Below, one piece after another: positions 16,783 to 28,900 of a stretch of DNA of 64,000 nt. This stretch comes from G020348185 sp964525045 (GTDB taxonomy: Bacteria > Nitrospirota > Nitrospiria > Nitrospirales > UBA8639), in NCBI GenBank assembly GCA_964525045.1, contig CAZGFD010000006.1:140695-204694 (forward strand). The letters are read 5' to 3'. Below the pieces are notes generated by a model. It saw nothing but the letters and a program-made list of their open reading frames with translations. It had not been told where the DNA came from and did no database searches. The stretch's first letter is position 1. The number at the start of each line of letters is the position of its first letter. The translations under genes and the position numbers were made by a program.

Positions 16783-17859
16783 ATGAAAATCAGTGTCGTC
16801 GGAGCAGGCGCGATCGGTTCAATGCTTGGCGGATTGATCAAGCATCACACACCCGATATTGAAATGCTCTTGATCATGCGCGGAGAGCACGGCGAAAGGG
16901 TGGGTGCGCGCAGAGCGATTCAACTGGACGGCCCTTGGGGTCGCCGTGACGTGCCGGTCGATGTTTCGTTCGACATTGAGGACATCACGGGCTCGGATTT
17001 TGTTCTGCTGACAGTCAAGTCGCAAGCGACAGAGGAGGCGATAACATCGGCGGTGCCACATTTAGATGATGCAATTGTGATCTCGATTCAAAACGGAATC
17101 AACGATAACATGCTGCTCGCTCACGTGCCGGCACACCGTCTGGTCATGGGAATGACCGCGACGAACATGGCGGTCCTGGAACCAGGCTCTGTCAGTTTGC
17201 AACTGGACGGTTCGACGGTTGTCGGCCCCTTTGAGGACGGCTCGAATTCGCAGGCCGCAGGGCAGGCAGCGAAATTGCTCCGCAAAACGTCGTTGCAAAT
17301 CGTCGAACATGCCAACGTGCTGGGTGTGCGTTACACCAAACTTGCGATTAACGCATTAGGGTACGCTTCGTGTTTGTCCGATTCGAATTTTATTACCGGG
17401 GCGGTTTGCAACCGCCGGTGGCGTCGGCGGGTCGGATTGCCAATTGTTGACGAGTGCGTGGCGGCTTTAAAAAAGGCCGGGATCAAAATGGCGAAAATTC
17501 CTGGACTTCCAGACCTCTCACGTTTGCGCGGGTTTCTGGTTCTCCTCAACAAGCCCTTAATCGGAGGTTTTGGCGCGTTCGCGGCGGCGCGAATGTACAA
17601 TAACAAACCGATTGCATTTTCACTCGGCCAGGATCTTCGGCGTCGCAAACGAACGGAAGTCGATCATATCAACGGGGCCATTGTTCGACTTGCCGAGTCA
17701 CATGGACTCGAGGCCCCCTGCAACGCAAAAGTTGTCGAGCTCGTGCACGAGTTGGAAGCTGGTCAAACGGGCGATTCTTCGTCGAACGTGTTTTTTACAC
17801 GTGACGAAGTGATCGAACGTTTCCAACATATCGTGTCACCCATTCCCAGGACGGGTTAA
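16783..17859 (+). CDS. PanE/ApbA-type ketopantoate reductase family protein
   Basis: An NAD(P)H-dependent 2-oxo-acid reductase of the PanE fold. The Rossmann motif ISVVGAGAIGSMLGG is at residues 3-17. LLTVKSQATEEA and ISIQNGIND (SVQNG-like) follow, then VRYTKLAINALGY, whose lysine corresponds to the catalytic one, and EVDHINGAIVRLAESHG at about 290-306. The 358-residue length is a little over the usual 300. True ketopantoate reductase of CoA synthesis is possible, but its place as first gene of a GH3/SDR/enolase cassette suggests reduction of a specialised oxo-acid. Only four bases separate it from the GH3 gene. Confidence 0.8.
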   Translation: MKISVVGAGAIGSMLGGLIKHHTPDIEMLLIMRGEHGERVGARRAIQLDGPWGRRDVPVDVSFDIEDITGSDFVLLTVKSQATEEAITSAVPHLDDAIVISIQNGINDNMLLAHVPAHRLVMGMTATNMAVLEPGSVSLQLDGSTVVGPFEDGSNSQAAGQAAKLLRKTSLQIVEHANVLGVRYTKLAINALGYASCLSDSNFITGAVCNRRWRRRVGLPIVDECVAALKKAGIKMAKIPGLPDLSRLRGFLVLLNKPLIGGFGAFAAARMYNNKPIAFSLGQDLRRRKRTEVDHINGAIVRLAESHGLEAPCNAKVVELVHELEAGQTGDSSSNVFFTRDEVIERFQHIVSPIPRTG

Positions 17860-17863
17860 CGCC

Positions 17864-19543
17864 ATGTTGATGCCCCTGGTATATCGTAGTGTGATTCCTT
17901 TTTACTATCGTCACTACAAGCGTTTTATTGCAAATGCCCCTAACGCATGCGAGAAACAGCGACAAGTTCTGCTGGAAAAGATCCGCCGCAACGCTGACAG
18001 TGACTTCGGGCGCGCGCATGGTTTTTCGCAGATTAAGTCGGTGGAGGATTTTCGACGGCAAGTTCCAATTTCCAATTATGAGCATTACCGGTCATACATT
18101 GAACGGGTCAAAAAGGGCGATGAAACAGCAATGTTCGCGACAGGAACAAAAATCCTCATGTTTGCCATAACATCCGGTACCACCGACAAGTCAAAACTTA
18201 TTCCGGTCACACAGGAATTTTTCAATGAATATCGTCAAAGTTGGCTGACTTGGGGTGCGCGAAATTATGGGCAACACACGGATCAGGTATGGAAAAAAAC
18301 TTTACAGCTATCCAGTAATTGGCAACAGTTATATACCGAAGCCGGAATCCCCTGCGGAAGCATCAGTGGATTGACTGCGGAACTTGCCCCGAAGGTCACG
18401 CGTCTGGCGTTCATCCTCCCGCTGCCAGTTATCAAAATCAAAAACGCTGCCGCCAAGCATTATGTCGCGCTACGGATCTCGATGGCCTCACCAAATGTTG
18501 GGATGATCATTACGGCCAATCCGAGCACGTTGCTTGAATTCGCTCGCCGGGCGGATAATCAGCGGGAATCGCTGATTCGTGACATTCATGATGGGACACT
18601 CGCGAAGGGGATCGACGTCGATCCTGCAATTCGTCAGGCGCTAAGCCGATATACGAGTCGCCGGAATCCCCCTCGCGCGCGGCAACTCGAAGCGTTGGCC
18701 GTTCAGCATGACACCTTCTATCCCAAAGTGTTTTGGCCGCAATTGTCATTGATTGCCGTGTGGATGGGAGGATCCGTGGGAGTGTATCTTCCGCAACTGA
18801 AGGAGCTCTACGGAAATACCGCGCTGCGCGACCATGGCCTGACGGCCAGCGAAGGTCGAATGACGATCCCAATTGAAGATGGAACAAGCGCCGGCATGCT
18901 CGACTACGTCAGTCATTTCTACGAATTCATTCCCGAGGCCGAAATTGATAGTGATAACCCGACGGTGCTGGAGGCCCATGAATTGGAACTCAACAAAAAC
19001 TATTTTATCCTGCTCAGCACCTCGAGTGGTCTCTATCGTTACGACATTCACGACGTTGTGCAGTGCGTCGGCTTCGAGGGACAGGTGCCTTTGCTGAATT
19101 TTCTCAACAAGGGAGCGAACTTTTCGAGCATCACTGGAGAAAAACTGAGCGAGTTTCAAGTTGTCTTGGCTGCCAAGCGTAGTTTTGAGGAGTTGGAGCT
19201 GCCCGTCGAGAGCTTTACGATCGCGCCTATCATGAGGGGCGATCACCCCGGTTACGTGCTTTTGGTTGAACCCAGCGACAAAGGCCGAAAAAACGAAGAG
19301 TTCGCGCGCCAGGTGGAAAGCCACCTAAAAACATTGAACATTGAGTATGCCGACAAACTGAAATCAGGTCGGTTGCGCCCGTTATCGGTGCAGGAGATTC
19401 CTTCCGGGACGTGGCAGGCGTATCGTATTATGCGAACGTCCGAATGTGGAAATTTTGAAGAGTATAAACATCCCTGTCTGGTAAACGACTTGAGTTTTTT
19501 GGAAAAACTGACCGAACAAGTGGCGAAGCAATTGTCGAAATAG
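17864..19543 (+). CDS. GH3-family acyl-acid amido synthetase
   Basis: A 559-residue member of the GH3 superfamily. Plant members adenylate carboxylic acids such as auxin or jasmonate and couple them to amino acids; bacterial members are largely uncharacterised. The ATP-binding phosphate loop AITSGTTDKSKLIPVT is at about residues 102-117. The later nucleotide motif HGLTASEGRM is at about 325 and LYRYDIHDVVQC at about 388. The N-terminal stretch HYKRFIANAPNACEKQRQVL is typical of bacterial GH3. It lies between the PanE-like gene and an SDR, all on one strand. Joining a carboxylic acid to an amino acid is inference from the family. Confidence 0.88.
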   Translation: MLMPLVYRSVIPFYYRHYKRFIANAPNACEKQRQVLLEKIRRNADSDFGRAHGFSQIKSVEDFRRQVPISNYEHYRSYIERVKKGDETAMFATGTKILMFAITSGTTDKSKLIPVTQEFFNEYRQSWLTWGARNYGQHTDQVWKKTLQLSSNWQQLYTEAGIPCGSISGLTAELAPKVTRLAFILPLPVIKIKNAAAKHYVALRISMASPNVGMIITANPSTLLEFARRADNQRESLIRDIHDGTLAKGIDVDPAIRQALSRYTSRRNPPRARQLEALAVQHDTFYPKVFWPQLSLIAVWMGGSVGVYLPQLKELYGNTALRDHGLTASEGRMTIPIEDGTSAGMLDYVSHFYEFIPEAEIDSDNPTVLEAHELELNKNYFILLSTSSGLYRYDIHDVVQCVGFEGQVPLLNFLNKGANFSSITGEKLSEFQVVLAAKRSFEELELPVESFTIAPIMRGDHPGYVLLVEPSDKGRKNEEFARQVESHLKTLNIEYADKLKSGRLRPLSVQEIPSGTWQAYRIMRTSECGNFEEYKHPCLVNDLSFLEKLTEQVAKQLSK

Positions 19544-19555
19544 AGGAAATTCCGA

Positions 19556-20578
19556 ATGGCCGCCAACTTGATGTTAGTCACAGGTGCAACCGGAATGGTT
19601 GGTAGCTTCGTTGCCCGACGTGCCATGGACCAGGGGTATCGTGTCCGGGCGTTCGTTCGCCCTCAGTCGGACCGCAGGATGCTTGACGGCATCGATGTCG
19701 AATACTACGAGAGCGATCTGGGCGATTATGATTCGTTCCCAAATGCAATGAAAGACGTCGACATAGTTGTCCATGCTGGAGCACACATTGGCGATTGGGG
19801 GCCAATTGAAAAATATCGTGCGATCAACGTAGTCGGATTGGAACATCTGTTGACGGCTGCGGAAAAAGAAGGCCGACTAAAACGTTGGATACAGGTGAGT
19901 TCGCTAGGCGTCTATCCCGCGCGGCATCATTACGGCACCGACGAAACGGTGCCGCTGGATTTAACAGGGTTGGACGGTTACACGAAGACCAAAGCCGAAG
20001 GGGAAGTCGTGTTGAAGCGGCACATCGAGGAATATGAATTTCCCGCCGTGATCGTGCGGCCGGGTTTCATTTACGGCCCCGGCGACCGCTATGTGATTCC
20101 GCGCCTCCTTAAGCGATTCGACTCGGGCAACGTCAAGTTTATCGGCGACAGTCAAAAGCAATTGAACAACGTCTACATTGGCAACCTTGTTGATGCCATC
20201 TTTCTCGCCCTTGACTCTCATGAAGCTCTGGGCGAAACATTCAACATTCGCGACGAGCGATTGGTGACGCGGGAAGAGTTTTTGATGACGGTCGCCGATT
20301 ACCTCGGCAAGCCGAGGCCGGGAAAGGTTCCACTGTGGTTGGCGCGGTTGGCCTGCCCGTTTATCGAACGCTGGGCGAAACTACGCGGGGCCAAAGAGTC
20401 GCCATTGTTGACGGGTGCAACCATCAAATTCATGACGATCAACCTTGATTATTCGATTGAAAAGGCAAAGGAGGTATTAGGCTATCAACCGAAGGTCGAT
20501 TTCAAACAAGGTATGATCAAAGCGTTAGACTGGGCGACAGGCAAAAACACACAATTAAGCTCTTCCATTTCGGCATAG
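19556..20578 (+). CDS. NAD(P)-dependent epimerase/dehydratase (extended SDR)
   Basis: A 340-residue extended short-chain dehydrogenase. The cofactor motif TGATGMVGSFVA is at residues 9-20. DIVVHAGAHIGDWGP and the catalytic Y-x3-K (GYTKTKAEGE) follow, then the VRPGFIYGPGDRYVIPRLL block. The overall pattern is nearest to the 3-beta-hydroxysteroid dehydrogenase/OleD branch, which oxidises or reduces beta-hydroxy or keto groups on lipid-like molecules. The substrate is unknown. GAGGAA before the ATG gives a good ribosome site 12 bp after the GH3 stop. Confidence 0.85.
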   Translation: MAANLMLVTGATGMVGSFVARRAMDQGYRVRAFVRPQSDRRMLDGIDVEYYESDLGDYDSFPNAMKDVDIVVHAGAHIGDWGPIEKYRAINVVGLEHLLTAAEKEGRLKRWIQVSSLGVYPARHHYGTDETVPLDLTGLDGYTKTKAEGEVVLKRHIEEYEFPAVIVRPGFIYGPGDRYVIPRLLKRFDSGNVKFIGDSQKQLNNVYIGNLVDAIFLALDSHEALGETFNIRDERLVTREEFLMTVADYLGKPRPGKVPLWLARLACPFIERWAKLRGAKESPLLTGATIKFMTINLDYSIEKAKEVLGYQPKVDFKQGMIKALDWATGKNTQLSSSISA

Positions 20579-20614
20579 AACCGCATCGCCACACGAAGTG
20601 TTCCAACAAAGCAC

Positions 20615-21796
20615 ATGCGAATCTCTGAACTGACCGCATTTGCCGTTCAATTGCCACTTCGCCGTGAACTCACACACGCATCGTACTCGAGACACACAAG
20701 CCAAAACCTGATGGTTCGATGCCGGTTAGTTGACGGGACGATTGGTTGGGGTGAAGGCGTTCCGCGCGAGTATGTGACGGGAGAGACAACTGACGGAGCT
20801 TTCGAACAACTCAAGACCATGTCGCTTGCCAAACAGCTGAGTGATGACTGTCAGTCGTGGTTGGACGTCATTCAGTTGTGCGATGCGTTTCAACCCGAGC
20901 GGCAGGCGAACGACGATCGGGAGTGTGGGAGCAATGCACTACGGTGCGCCGTTGAAATTAGCATTCTCGACGCCTTTGGACGGTTCTTCGGCGAACCTGT
21001 ACGCGCTATCACCAGTCATGTCGATGAGGCACGCGATATACTCGCGTCACACGATTGGGTTCGATATTCCTCCACGATTATGTCGGAAGGGGCGCGGACG
21101 GAACGGTTTAGCGCGTTAAAAATGCGCGCGTACGGGTTCCACCAGTGCAAAGTTAAAGTTGGCATTCCCGGCACGGATGACGCAGCCCGACTCGGGCGAA
21201 TTCGCTGGTGGATCGGCCGGCACATTGATATTCGCCTCGATGCGAACGAAGCCTGGCGAGCGGACGAGGCGCGTAAGCACATCGAGCCAATGTTGAGGTA
21301 TCGCGTGACATGCATAGAGCAGCCGGTACCCCATACGGAGGTTAATGCGCTTCGCGAGATCCGGAAACAGATCGATTGTCCCGTGATGCTCGACGAATCG
21401 TTAACGAGTCTCGTGGACGGTCAACGCGCCGTCGAGACCGGGACTTGCGACCTGTTCAACATTCGGTTGTCAAAGTGTGGCGGGTTCTTGAACAGTTTGC
21501 GACTTGCTGCATTTGCGAAGCGAAACAAAATCGGATATCAGCTCGGTTGTCACCCTGGCGAATCTGGAATTCTCTCCGCGGCGGGCCGGCACTGGGCGAG
21601 TTCGGTCGACGGCGTGCGGTATTTGGAAGGATCGTACGATCGGCATGTGCTCAAGCAGTTGCCCACGAACGAAGATATGACATTTCGCTACGGTGGATGG
21701 GCACGGGCATTGTTCGGACCCGGTCTGGGGGTTACGATCAATCCGAACGTACTGGACGAGATCACGACCCGTCAAGAAACATTTCGTCGGAATTGA
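20615..21796 (+). CDS. Enolase-superfamily enzyme (mandelate racemase/muconate lactonizing type)
   Basis: A 393-residue enolase-superfamily protein. The C-terminal barrel shows the K-x-K (CKVKVG) at about 179-181, the metal ligands in RLDANEAW, CIEQPVP and MLDESLTS, and the second lysine in IRLSKCGG. Lysines on both sides of the barrel are the pattern of the MLE/dipeptide-epimerase/OSBS subgroup. The N-terminal capping domain contains GWGEGVPREYVTGET. An amino-acid-derived substrate (racemase or dipeptide epimerase) would match the GH3 ligase two genes upstream, but an OSBS- or lactonase-like activity cannot be excluded. Confidence 0.85.
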   Translation: MRISELTAFAVQLPLRRELTHASYSRHTSQNLMVRCRLVDGTIGWGEGVPREYVTGETTDGAFEQLKTMSLAKQLSDDCQSWLDVIQLCDAFQPERQANDDRECGSNALRCAVEISILDAFGRFFGEPVRAITSHVDEARDILASHDWVRYSSTIMSEGARTERFSALKMRAYGFHQCKVKVGIPGTDDAARLGRIRWWIGRHIDIRLDANEAWRADEARKHIEPMLRYRVTCIEQPVPHTEVNALREIRKQIDCPVMLDESLTSLVDGQRAVETGTCDLFNIRLSKCGGFLNSLRLAAFAKRNKIGYQLGCHPGESGILSAAGRHWASSVDGVRYLEGSYDRHVLKQLPTNEDMTFRYGGWARALFGPGLGVTINPNVLDEITTRQETFRRN

Positions 21797-21800
21797 AACG

Positions 21801-22649
21801 GTGCGACAACCCGCGCCACACATCGACTACTTCACGGCTTCCGATGGATACCGCTTCGCCGCTCGGATCTGGCAGGCGGATAAACCGATTGCGCGAATCG
21901 TTCTTGTGCATGGGATCATCAGTCACGGCGCCTGGTATTTACGCTCGTGTCGATATTTCGCGAACCACGGATTTGAGGTTCATTTTCTCGATCGTCGTGG
22001 GTCGGGCTTGAACATGGAGGCACGCGGCGATGTGGCCAACTACCATATCTGGCTGGACGACATCGAGGAATATTTGCGATCGCAGTCCAGCTCGCTGCCG
22101 ACAATTCTGTTGGGTGTCAGTTGGGGTGGAAAGTTGGCAGTTGCGTTTGCCCGCCATCGGCCCAAATGGCTTACCGGTTTCGGGATGCTATGTCCGGGGA
22201 TTTTCACCAAACAGATTGCCAGTCGAATACAGTACGCCGTTTTATCGTTGGCGAGCCGTATTGGGCTTCAGTCAAACCTCGTCACCATTCCACTGCAGGA
22301 CGCCACATTGTTCACGGACTCCCCGGTATGGCAAGAATACATCCGCTGCGATCCCTTCTCGTTGCGAAAAATCACCATTCGTTTTGCCGTTGCTGATCGA
22401 ATACTGACTCAATTCGCGACGGAAGTTCCGCAATCCATCCGGCTGCCGGCCCTATGCGTATTGGCGGGGCGGGACCGGATTGTTGACAACGACCGCGTGA
22501 AAGGCTTCGTCCGTCGTCTTGGAAACAATTCCACCAAATTGATTGAATACCAGGAAGGTGCACACACACTTGAGTTTGAGCCGGAGCCGGCAACCTATTT
22601 TCAAGATGTGTGTCGCTGGATGGAACATTTGGTCGGTAAGTCGAATTAG
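21801..22649 (+). CDS. Alpha/beta hydrolase (monoacylglycerol lipase-like)
   Basis: A serine hydrolase of the alpha/beta fold. The oxyanion region is IVLVHGIISHGAWYLRS and the nucleophile elbow GVSWGGKLA (Ser near residue 113). The acid is expected in AGRDRIVDNDRV and the histidine in EGAHTLEFEPE near the end. The arrangement resembles lysophospholipase or monoacylglycerol-lipase types acting on acyl esters. I place the start at GTG 21801, five bases after the preceding stop; a longer frame from 21693 would overlap the enolase-superfamily gene by over 100 bp and reads as non-coding. It is the last gene of the plus-strand cassette. Confidence 0.8.
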   Translation: MRQPAPHIDYFTASDGYRFAARIWQADKPIARIVLVHGIISHGAWYLRSCRYFANHGFEVHFLDRRGSGLNMEARGDVANYHIWLDDIEEYLRSQSSSLPTILLGVSWGGKLAVAFARHRPKWLTGFGMLCPGIFTKQIASRIQYAVLSLASRIGLQSNLVTIPLQDATLFTDSPVWQEYIRCDPFSLRKITIRFAVADRILTQFATEVPQSIRLPALCVLAGRDRIVDNDRVKGFVRRLGNNSTKLIEYQEGAHTLEFEPEPATYFQDVCRWMEHLVGKSN

Positions 22650-22908
22650 CCGAATGCCAGCATCCGTCAATAAAACCCACGGTGGCTGATGTCTCACGTT
22701 ATCCTGATTGAAAGCAAGTCGGAACGGACGCGAATCCCATCCAATGATTGTCTCTTGACAAACGGTAGATACTATTTTGTCGAGCCAATAAAAAAAGGAA
22801 CCGACCCCCAACGTTCCTGCCTATTTCGTCCTCTGTGCTCCGGTTCTAGATGAGTAACGGCGAGAGTATTTTAAGGGAGGATGGATGAATGTATTACCAA
22901 AATCACTT

Positions 22909-25900
22909 TTAGTGTGCCCCAAAAATGTTCAGGGGCAAAGATTCTGTTTTTATTGCCTTGTTTTTTTCGAGCATTTCACCTAAGCATTCTTTAACATGGT
23001 AGGCAAGGGACTCTACAAGCGGTGGTTGGAGGATACTGCGATGATCGCCTTCCAGTGTTCCACGGTAGACGAGGTGAGGAAGAAGGTCCAACCAGCCACG
23101 GGTGGATCCATTCCTCTGTGTAAGAATTCGCAAGGCTGGAATTAATTCGTAATCCGCAGAAGATTCCGTTGCATTGATAAGAAAGGCATTTCCGCTAAAT
23201 GGTTTGGGTTGGTGATTGAGCAGCGCCAGAAAATGCCTATGAGTTGTTTGCACATAACGTCTAATCTGGTCAGGGTCGAAAGGTGAATCCTCCTGCAGGT
23301 TAGCTTCGATCAACTTCGCCACTCGTTGCGCCTGTTCATCGGCTTCAAAATGCCCTTCAATGTGAATGGGCTCCTTCCCGGCCATGATCTTCATTTCGGT
23401 AGCATAGGCTACAATAAGGTGCCAGCGGATAGTGGGATTTTCTTTCAATATTGCCTGCATTATGGTGGGCGCCCAGCCGTCCACCACCAACAGGACCGCC
23501 GTGTCATTCATTTCCTCAAGCTGCACGGCCATTTCCTGTGCGACGGTCGCACCGTAAGAATACCCTGCAACAATATAAGGGCCATGAGGTTGGCGCTGTT
23601 TCATCGCTGCAACATAACAGGCTGCCATGGCTTGCATATCGTCAAAAGCCAGCTGCCGGGCTTCAATTCCACAGGCTAGAAAACCATAAACCGGTCGGTC
23701 GTTTTCAAAATAGCTGGCGAGACATTGATATTCCATTACGGTTCCACCAACCGGATGGACAATAAATAAGGGGGGGTTACTGCCGCTTTCCGCCAGTGTC
23801 ACGATAGGGTCGTAGAACGGCACACTCGATTGGCCATTATCGGTTACCTTCTCAGGGCTTGAATGATCTTTAGTATGTGCGTCTGGCTGAATTTGCCGTC
23901 CAAGCAATGCACAGAACTGGGGGTGGTGGAGAATAAATCCCACGATCGCTTCGATATGGGGGTAGTCGAATAACAAGGTCGTCGGTAAATGAAAGCCCAA
24001 TTGGGACTGAAGCTTGTTCTTTAACTCCACGGCAGTCAGGGAATCGATCCCTAACTCAAACAGCGGTACCTGGGGTGGAATTTGATCAAGGGAGGAAAAT
24101 CCCAGTATCCGGCTCAGCTCACTCCGTAGATGCAAAATCAAAAATGCTTGAAGATTTCCGTCCGGGGTGGTCAATAAAGTTTCCCTGAATTTATCCGGTG
24201 CCCCACCATCTGCAGCGCCATATTGTGTAAAATACTCAAAAGCCGCAGGAGGGTTACCCGACAATACTTGCAGCAATGCGGACCAGTTGATATTCACAAT
24301 CGCTACTTGGGTACCAGAGGCGCAGAGCAATTGTGCAAACAATTCAATGCCTACGCTCTGCTCAAGTAACTCGATACCGAGAACAGAAAACCTCGACTTA
24401 CCTCCTGTTTGCGTGGATGCCGCCATTCCAGCACCCTCCCAGGGACCCCAGTTAATACTGAGACCCGGCAGCCCTTGCGACCGTCGCCAAACCATAAATC
24501 CATCGAGGTAGGCGTTGGCGATGGCATAATTCATTTGTCCCGGGCTACCAAACAGAGACGCGATCGAAGAGAATCCGACGAAAAAGTCTAGCGGTTGGTC
24601 CAGGGTGTATTCGTGCAAGACCCGAAGGCCATTAATCTTCGGCGCTAATACCCTGTGGAACTTCTCGTAATCCTGGTTCACAATCATTGATTCGGCAAGC
24701 ACCCCCGCCGCATGGACGACTCCACCAATAGGCCCGCGTGTAGCCGCTGCCATAACAAATTCCTTAATGTCTGATTCAATAGCGAAATCCGCTCTTACAC
24801 AGTCAATGCCCACGCCGTGTTCTCGCCAATATTCGATTTTTTGTTCTAACTCGGGGGTGGGGGATTTTCTTGCAGCAACGACGATGTGCTTTGCCCCGTG
24901 TGCCGCGAGAAGCTCGACGACTGACCACCCTAATGCACCGGTTCCCCCGCTGACAAGATAACTTTTTTTCGCATCAAGCAACTCTCCAAGGGTGGCCTGC
25001 TGAGGTTTCAACACCGGAGACATATCAACCACAACTTTGCCGACGTTCTTGGCTTGGGAAAAATAGCGAAAGGCATCGACAATATGGCTGACGGGAAACA
25101 CTGTGACCGGTAATAGATCGAGCAGCCCTTGATGATAGTTTTCGACTACCTTGGCTAACAGTTCCGCATATTTCTCGGGTGTGTCATGGATGATTCCCGC
25201 AAGATCAAATACGAAATATTCGGCGTGAGGTTTACGACTGGCAAAGCTGTTTTTATCAAGCACGCCAATTTTGCCGATTTCAACAAAACGGCCTTCTTCT
25301 TGCAGAACATTGACTGTCGAATCCAACATATCGCCACTCAAACTATTGAGAACAATATCAACGCCCACGCCCCCGGTTACCTGAAGAATTTGCTGCTCGA
25401 AGTCGGTGCTACGGGAATCCATGACACACTCGACACCCATGGCTTGGAGATAGCGGTGTTTACTCTTGCTGGCAGTGGCAAAAACCCTTGCCCCGACCTG
25501 GCGCGCAATCGTGAGCGCGGCCAAACCGACACCACCGGCGCAGGCGTGGATAAGAATACTGTCACCGGCCTTAATCTTTGCCAGGGTGTGCAGGGCGTAA
25601 TAGGCGGTGAGATAAACCGTCGGTAGAGCGGCACTTTGTGCCATAGAAATTGATGCTGGTTTTGGCAATACAAAACCCTGGTGGGCAATAACCTTGTCCG
25701 CCATCGATCCATTGGCCACACCAAAGACTTCATCACCGACCTTGAATCCGTGTACGTCGTTACCAACACTGAGTATCCTACCTGAAAAATCAAACCCCAG
25801 TGGCATTGAAAACTCGCCAAGCCCTTCCTTGCGAGCATGTTCCTGCAACATGCCCAAGGCGTTCAGGACGTCGCGGAAATTTAAGGCACAGGCTGCCACC

Positions 25901-28900
25901 TCAACCAAGACCTCTTGCTTTCCCAAGGGAGCAAGCTCGACACGCTCTACATCGATTCGGTCTAAACGACCATCCGCCGAGGGTACAAATTGCAATGCCT
26001 CCGACGCGACTCTGTTCTTAACATTGAGTTTGCCTTGTCCGCAGTTCATCAGGCGCTCTCCAAAACACAGACCATCCCGAACCGCGACAACGAGTTCAGG
26101 ATTCACGTTCAGTACCGCGTCTCCGACACATTGCCAGTCAAAGGGGCTAGGGTGCTCTGGTAGATCAAGCAATCGACAGGGGATGTGAGGAAACTCCAGA
26201 GCAAGCACCTTTGCCATAGCAGCAAACACGGTTTGGTACGGATCACAATTTTTATCTCCTACAAGCTGTTGCCCTTGTTGACTCACAATGCAAATCGATG
26301 GATTTGGACGTATCGTCGTCCCAAGCGAGCGTATCAAGAAGATCATGGACATCATAAAACGAGCCAATGGTTTCGAGCCGGCGTGATCTCGCATTCTTAG
26401 CGCAGTGCCACAGAGCACGATTCCAAGACAAGCCCCGTCCATTTGGTCCTCCACAAATTGGGCCAGAGCCGCAAAGTCCCCTTCGATATCCGGATTGACG
26501 ATGAGACGGGTATCCTCTAGACATAGGCTGTCGCCTAATTGGACAAGATGACATCGAATACCCCGAGCCTGAAGAGTATTGATAATTTTGCTCGAATGAC
26601 CATTGGCCTCGTCAACGATCAACCAGAAACCTGAGTTCTTTTCCTGCTCCTGAATTGAACTGTACAATATCGGCATCCAGTGGCGTTGGTACACATCGCT
26701 TAGCCGGTCCTCTAACTTGCCTTCGGCGGTTGCAATAGCCCTGGCGATCGAACGTTTAGTCGTGCGCCTGGCTTCGACCGCTTCTAATTCCGCAAGCAAT
26801 TTCCCTTTGCAAGTAAACAATGCAATATGTCCGGATAATCCCCGCGTGTTTTCCGACTCCATATTGTTGTGAATAAGCACAGTTTGACATTGCAAGCTCG
26901 CGTCTTTTGGGGGTAAATGATGAATTCGAAACCGCCCGATTTTAAAGGGGACGTAAGTACCGTGGCCCACAGCTTCCCGTGCGCTTTCGTCTAAAGCACA
27001 CACTAACGCCTGGAAGCAGGAATCGATTAAGCCCGGATACATACTGTCGGCCACTTCAGAGGGCACTGCCTCGGGCAACCTTAGCGTTCGAATGCTATGG
27101 TGTGATTTCCTCCAACCATTGCCCAACCAACGAAATGCCGGACCGTAAGAATATCCCACTGCGTCAAGACTGTCGTAAACGGCCGTGCTGTTAAGGTCTT
27201 CAATCCAATCCTTGCCCAATCTGCGCGTGTCAATAAATCGGGTAACAATTTCAGGATTAGAAACTGGGGACACCTTGGGATCGACGTCTGAATTCCCCGC
27301 CTGTTGGCCCCCTTGGCAATTTTGAATGCATTTAGCGGTCGCATGGGTTTCCCAGTCCTCTTCATCGAACCCCTCGCGATTCGCCTTGAGACTCACAATG
27401 TCGATCGAAGTAATTTTCTGTCCGGCACGCCGTAGCACCGTCTGTATACGATATTCCTGATCCTGAACCAAGACCAGGGGTGACAGAAAATAGATATCTT
27501 CTAAATGAAACTCACCTAAGCTGGATTCCTTTTGGATTCCCGCAACCATGGTAGCGACATAACTCGCTGCAGGAACAATGACATGATCCAGAATCTTGTG
27601 GTCCCCTAAATCACCCGGTGAATATCCATACAACTGCACCTCATAGCGGATATCACTCAAACCTGGCACTTTGAGGCGTTCACCGAGAATAATCCCATTG
27701 TGCCAAACGGGTTTTGCCGTATATTGGGGAGAACGTTCCGCCACCTCATCAAACCAAATGCGAGAATAATCGTAATGATAAGTCGGCAACACGAGGGTAG
27801 TAGGCTCAAACTCCTTGTGAAAGGCATGCCAGTCGATACTGATGCCGGCACAGTGCATCGTCTGAATACTTTTGTAGAGCGTCTGCCAATCACCCTGCTT
27901 CGGCGAAGCGCTGGGTAATACAATCATCGATTGGTCGTGAATCTGATGCTTGATCAATGACAGCAGGGTCGGTGTGGGACCCATTTCGATCATCAGTTCG
28001 CACTGTTCGATATTCAGCTGCTCCACCGCATCAACAAATCTTACCGTCCCGGCGACATTTTTCACCCAGTAGTCGACATGGCAGATCCTTTCCACTTCAA
28101 CCTCACCCGTTACGCTGGAAACAAATCGAGCACTTGGCGCGGTGAAGGCAATATTGGCCAGTGTTTCGGCGAAGGGCGCCAACATGGGTATCATCATTGG
28201 CGAATGAAAGGCGTGGGAAACCTGCAAGCGTTGGACTGTTATGTCCCTATCCTTGAATTTCGATTCAAGGACATCAATGGCATCGAAGGGGCCGGACACG
28301 ACGATATTTCGTTGATGATTAATTGCCGCGATGGCAACTTCTTCCCGATAGTCGGCAATCGATTGCGATACGGTGATCTCATCGGCAAACACCGCCATCA
28401 TTGCGCCGGGTTTCACGAGCGTTTGCATTAGTTTTCCGCGCTGGCCGGCAAGCAGAATACCATCACGCAGTGACATGACGCCGATAACACAGGCGGCAGC
28501 AATTTCCCCGACGCTATGGCCAATAACAATTTCAGGTTTTATTCCCCACGACTGCCACAACCTAGCCATGGCATATTCAAAACTGAAGATTATCGGTTGG
28601 GTATATTGAGTCTCGTTAATCAGCGTGTCATTCTTCCCCGCAAACATGACCGGGAGAAGAGATTCGCCGAAAAGCTCATGGTAATCCTTGTCACACTGGT
28701 CGATAATCCGGCGAAATAAAGGATAGGTATCGTACAGCTCACGCCCCATGCCGACGTATTGCGAACCCTGACCGGTAAAGAGAAAGGCTTTCTTGATTTC
28801 TCTGTCGTCCTGTAACTTCACAGTCGGTGGCGCCGTATCGCTTTTTAACCTCTCATCGATGGCCTCAATGAGCTGTCCAATACTTTCCGCAGCAAGGCAG

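Noticed and set aside
21693..21800. Longer N-terminus for the alpha/beta hydrolase
   Set aside because: It would overlap the enolase-superfamily gene by about 100 bp and has no protein-like conservation; GTG 21801 fits better.
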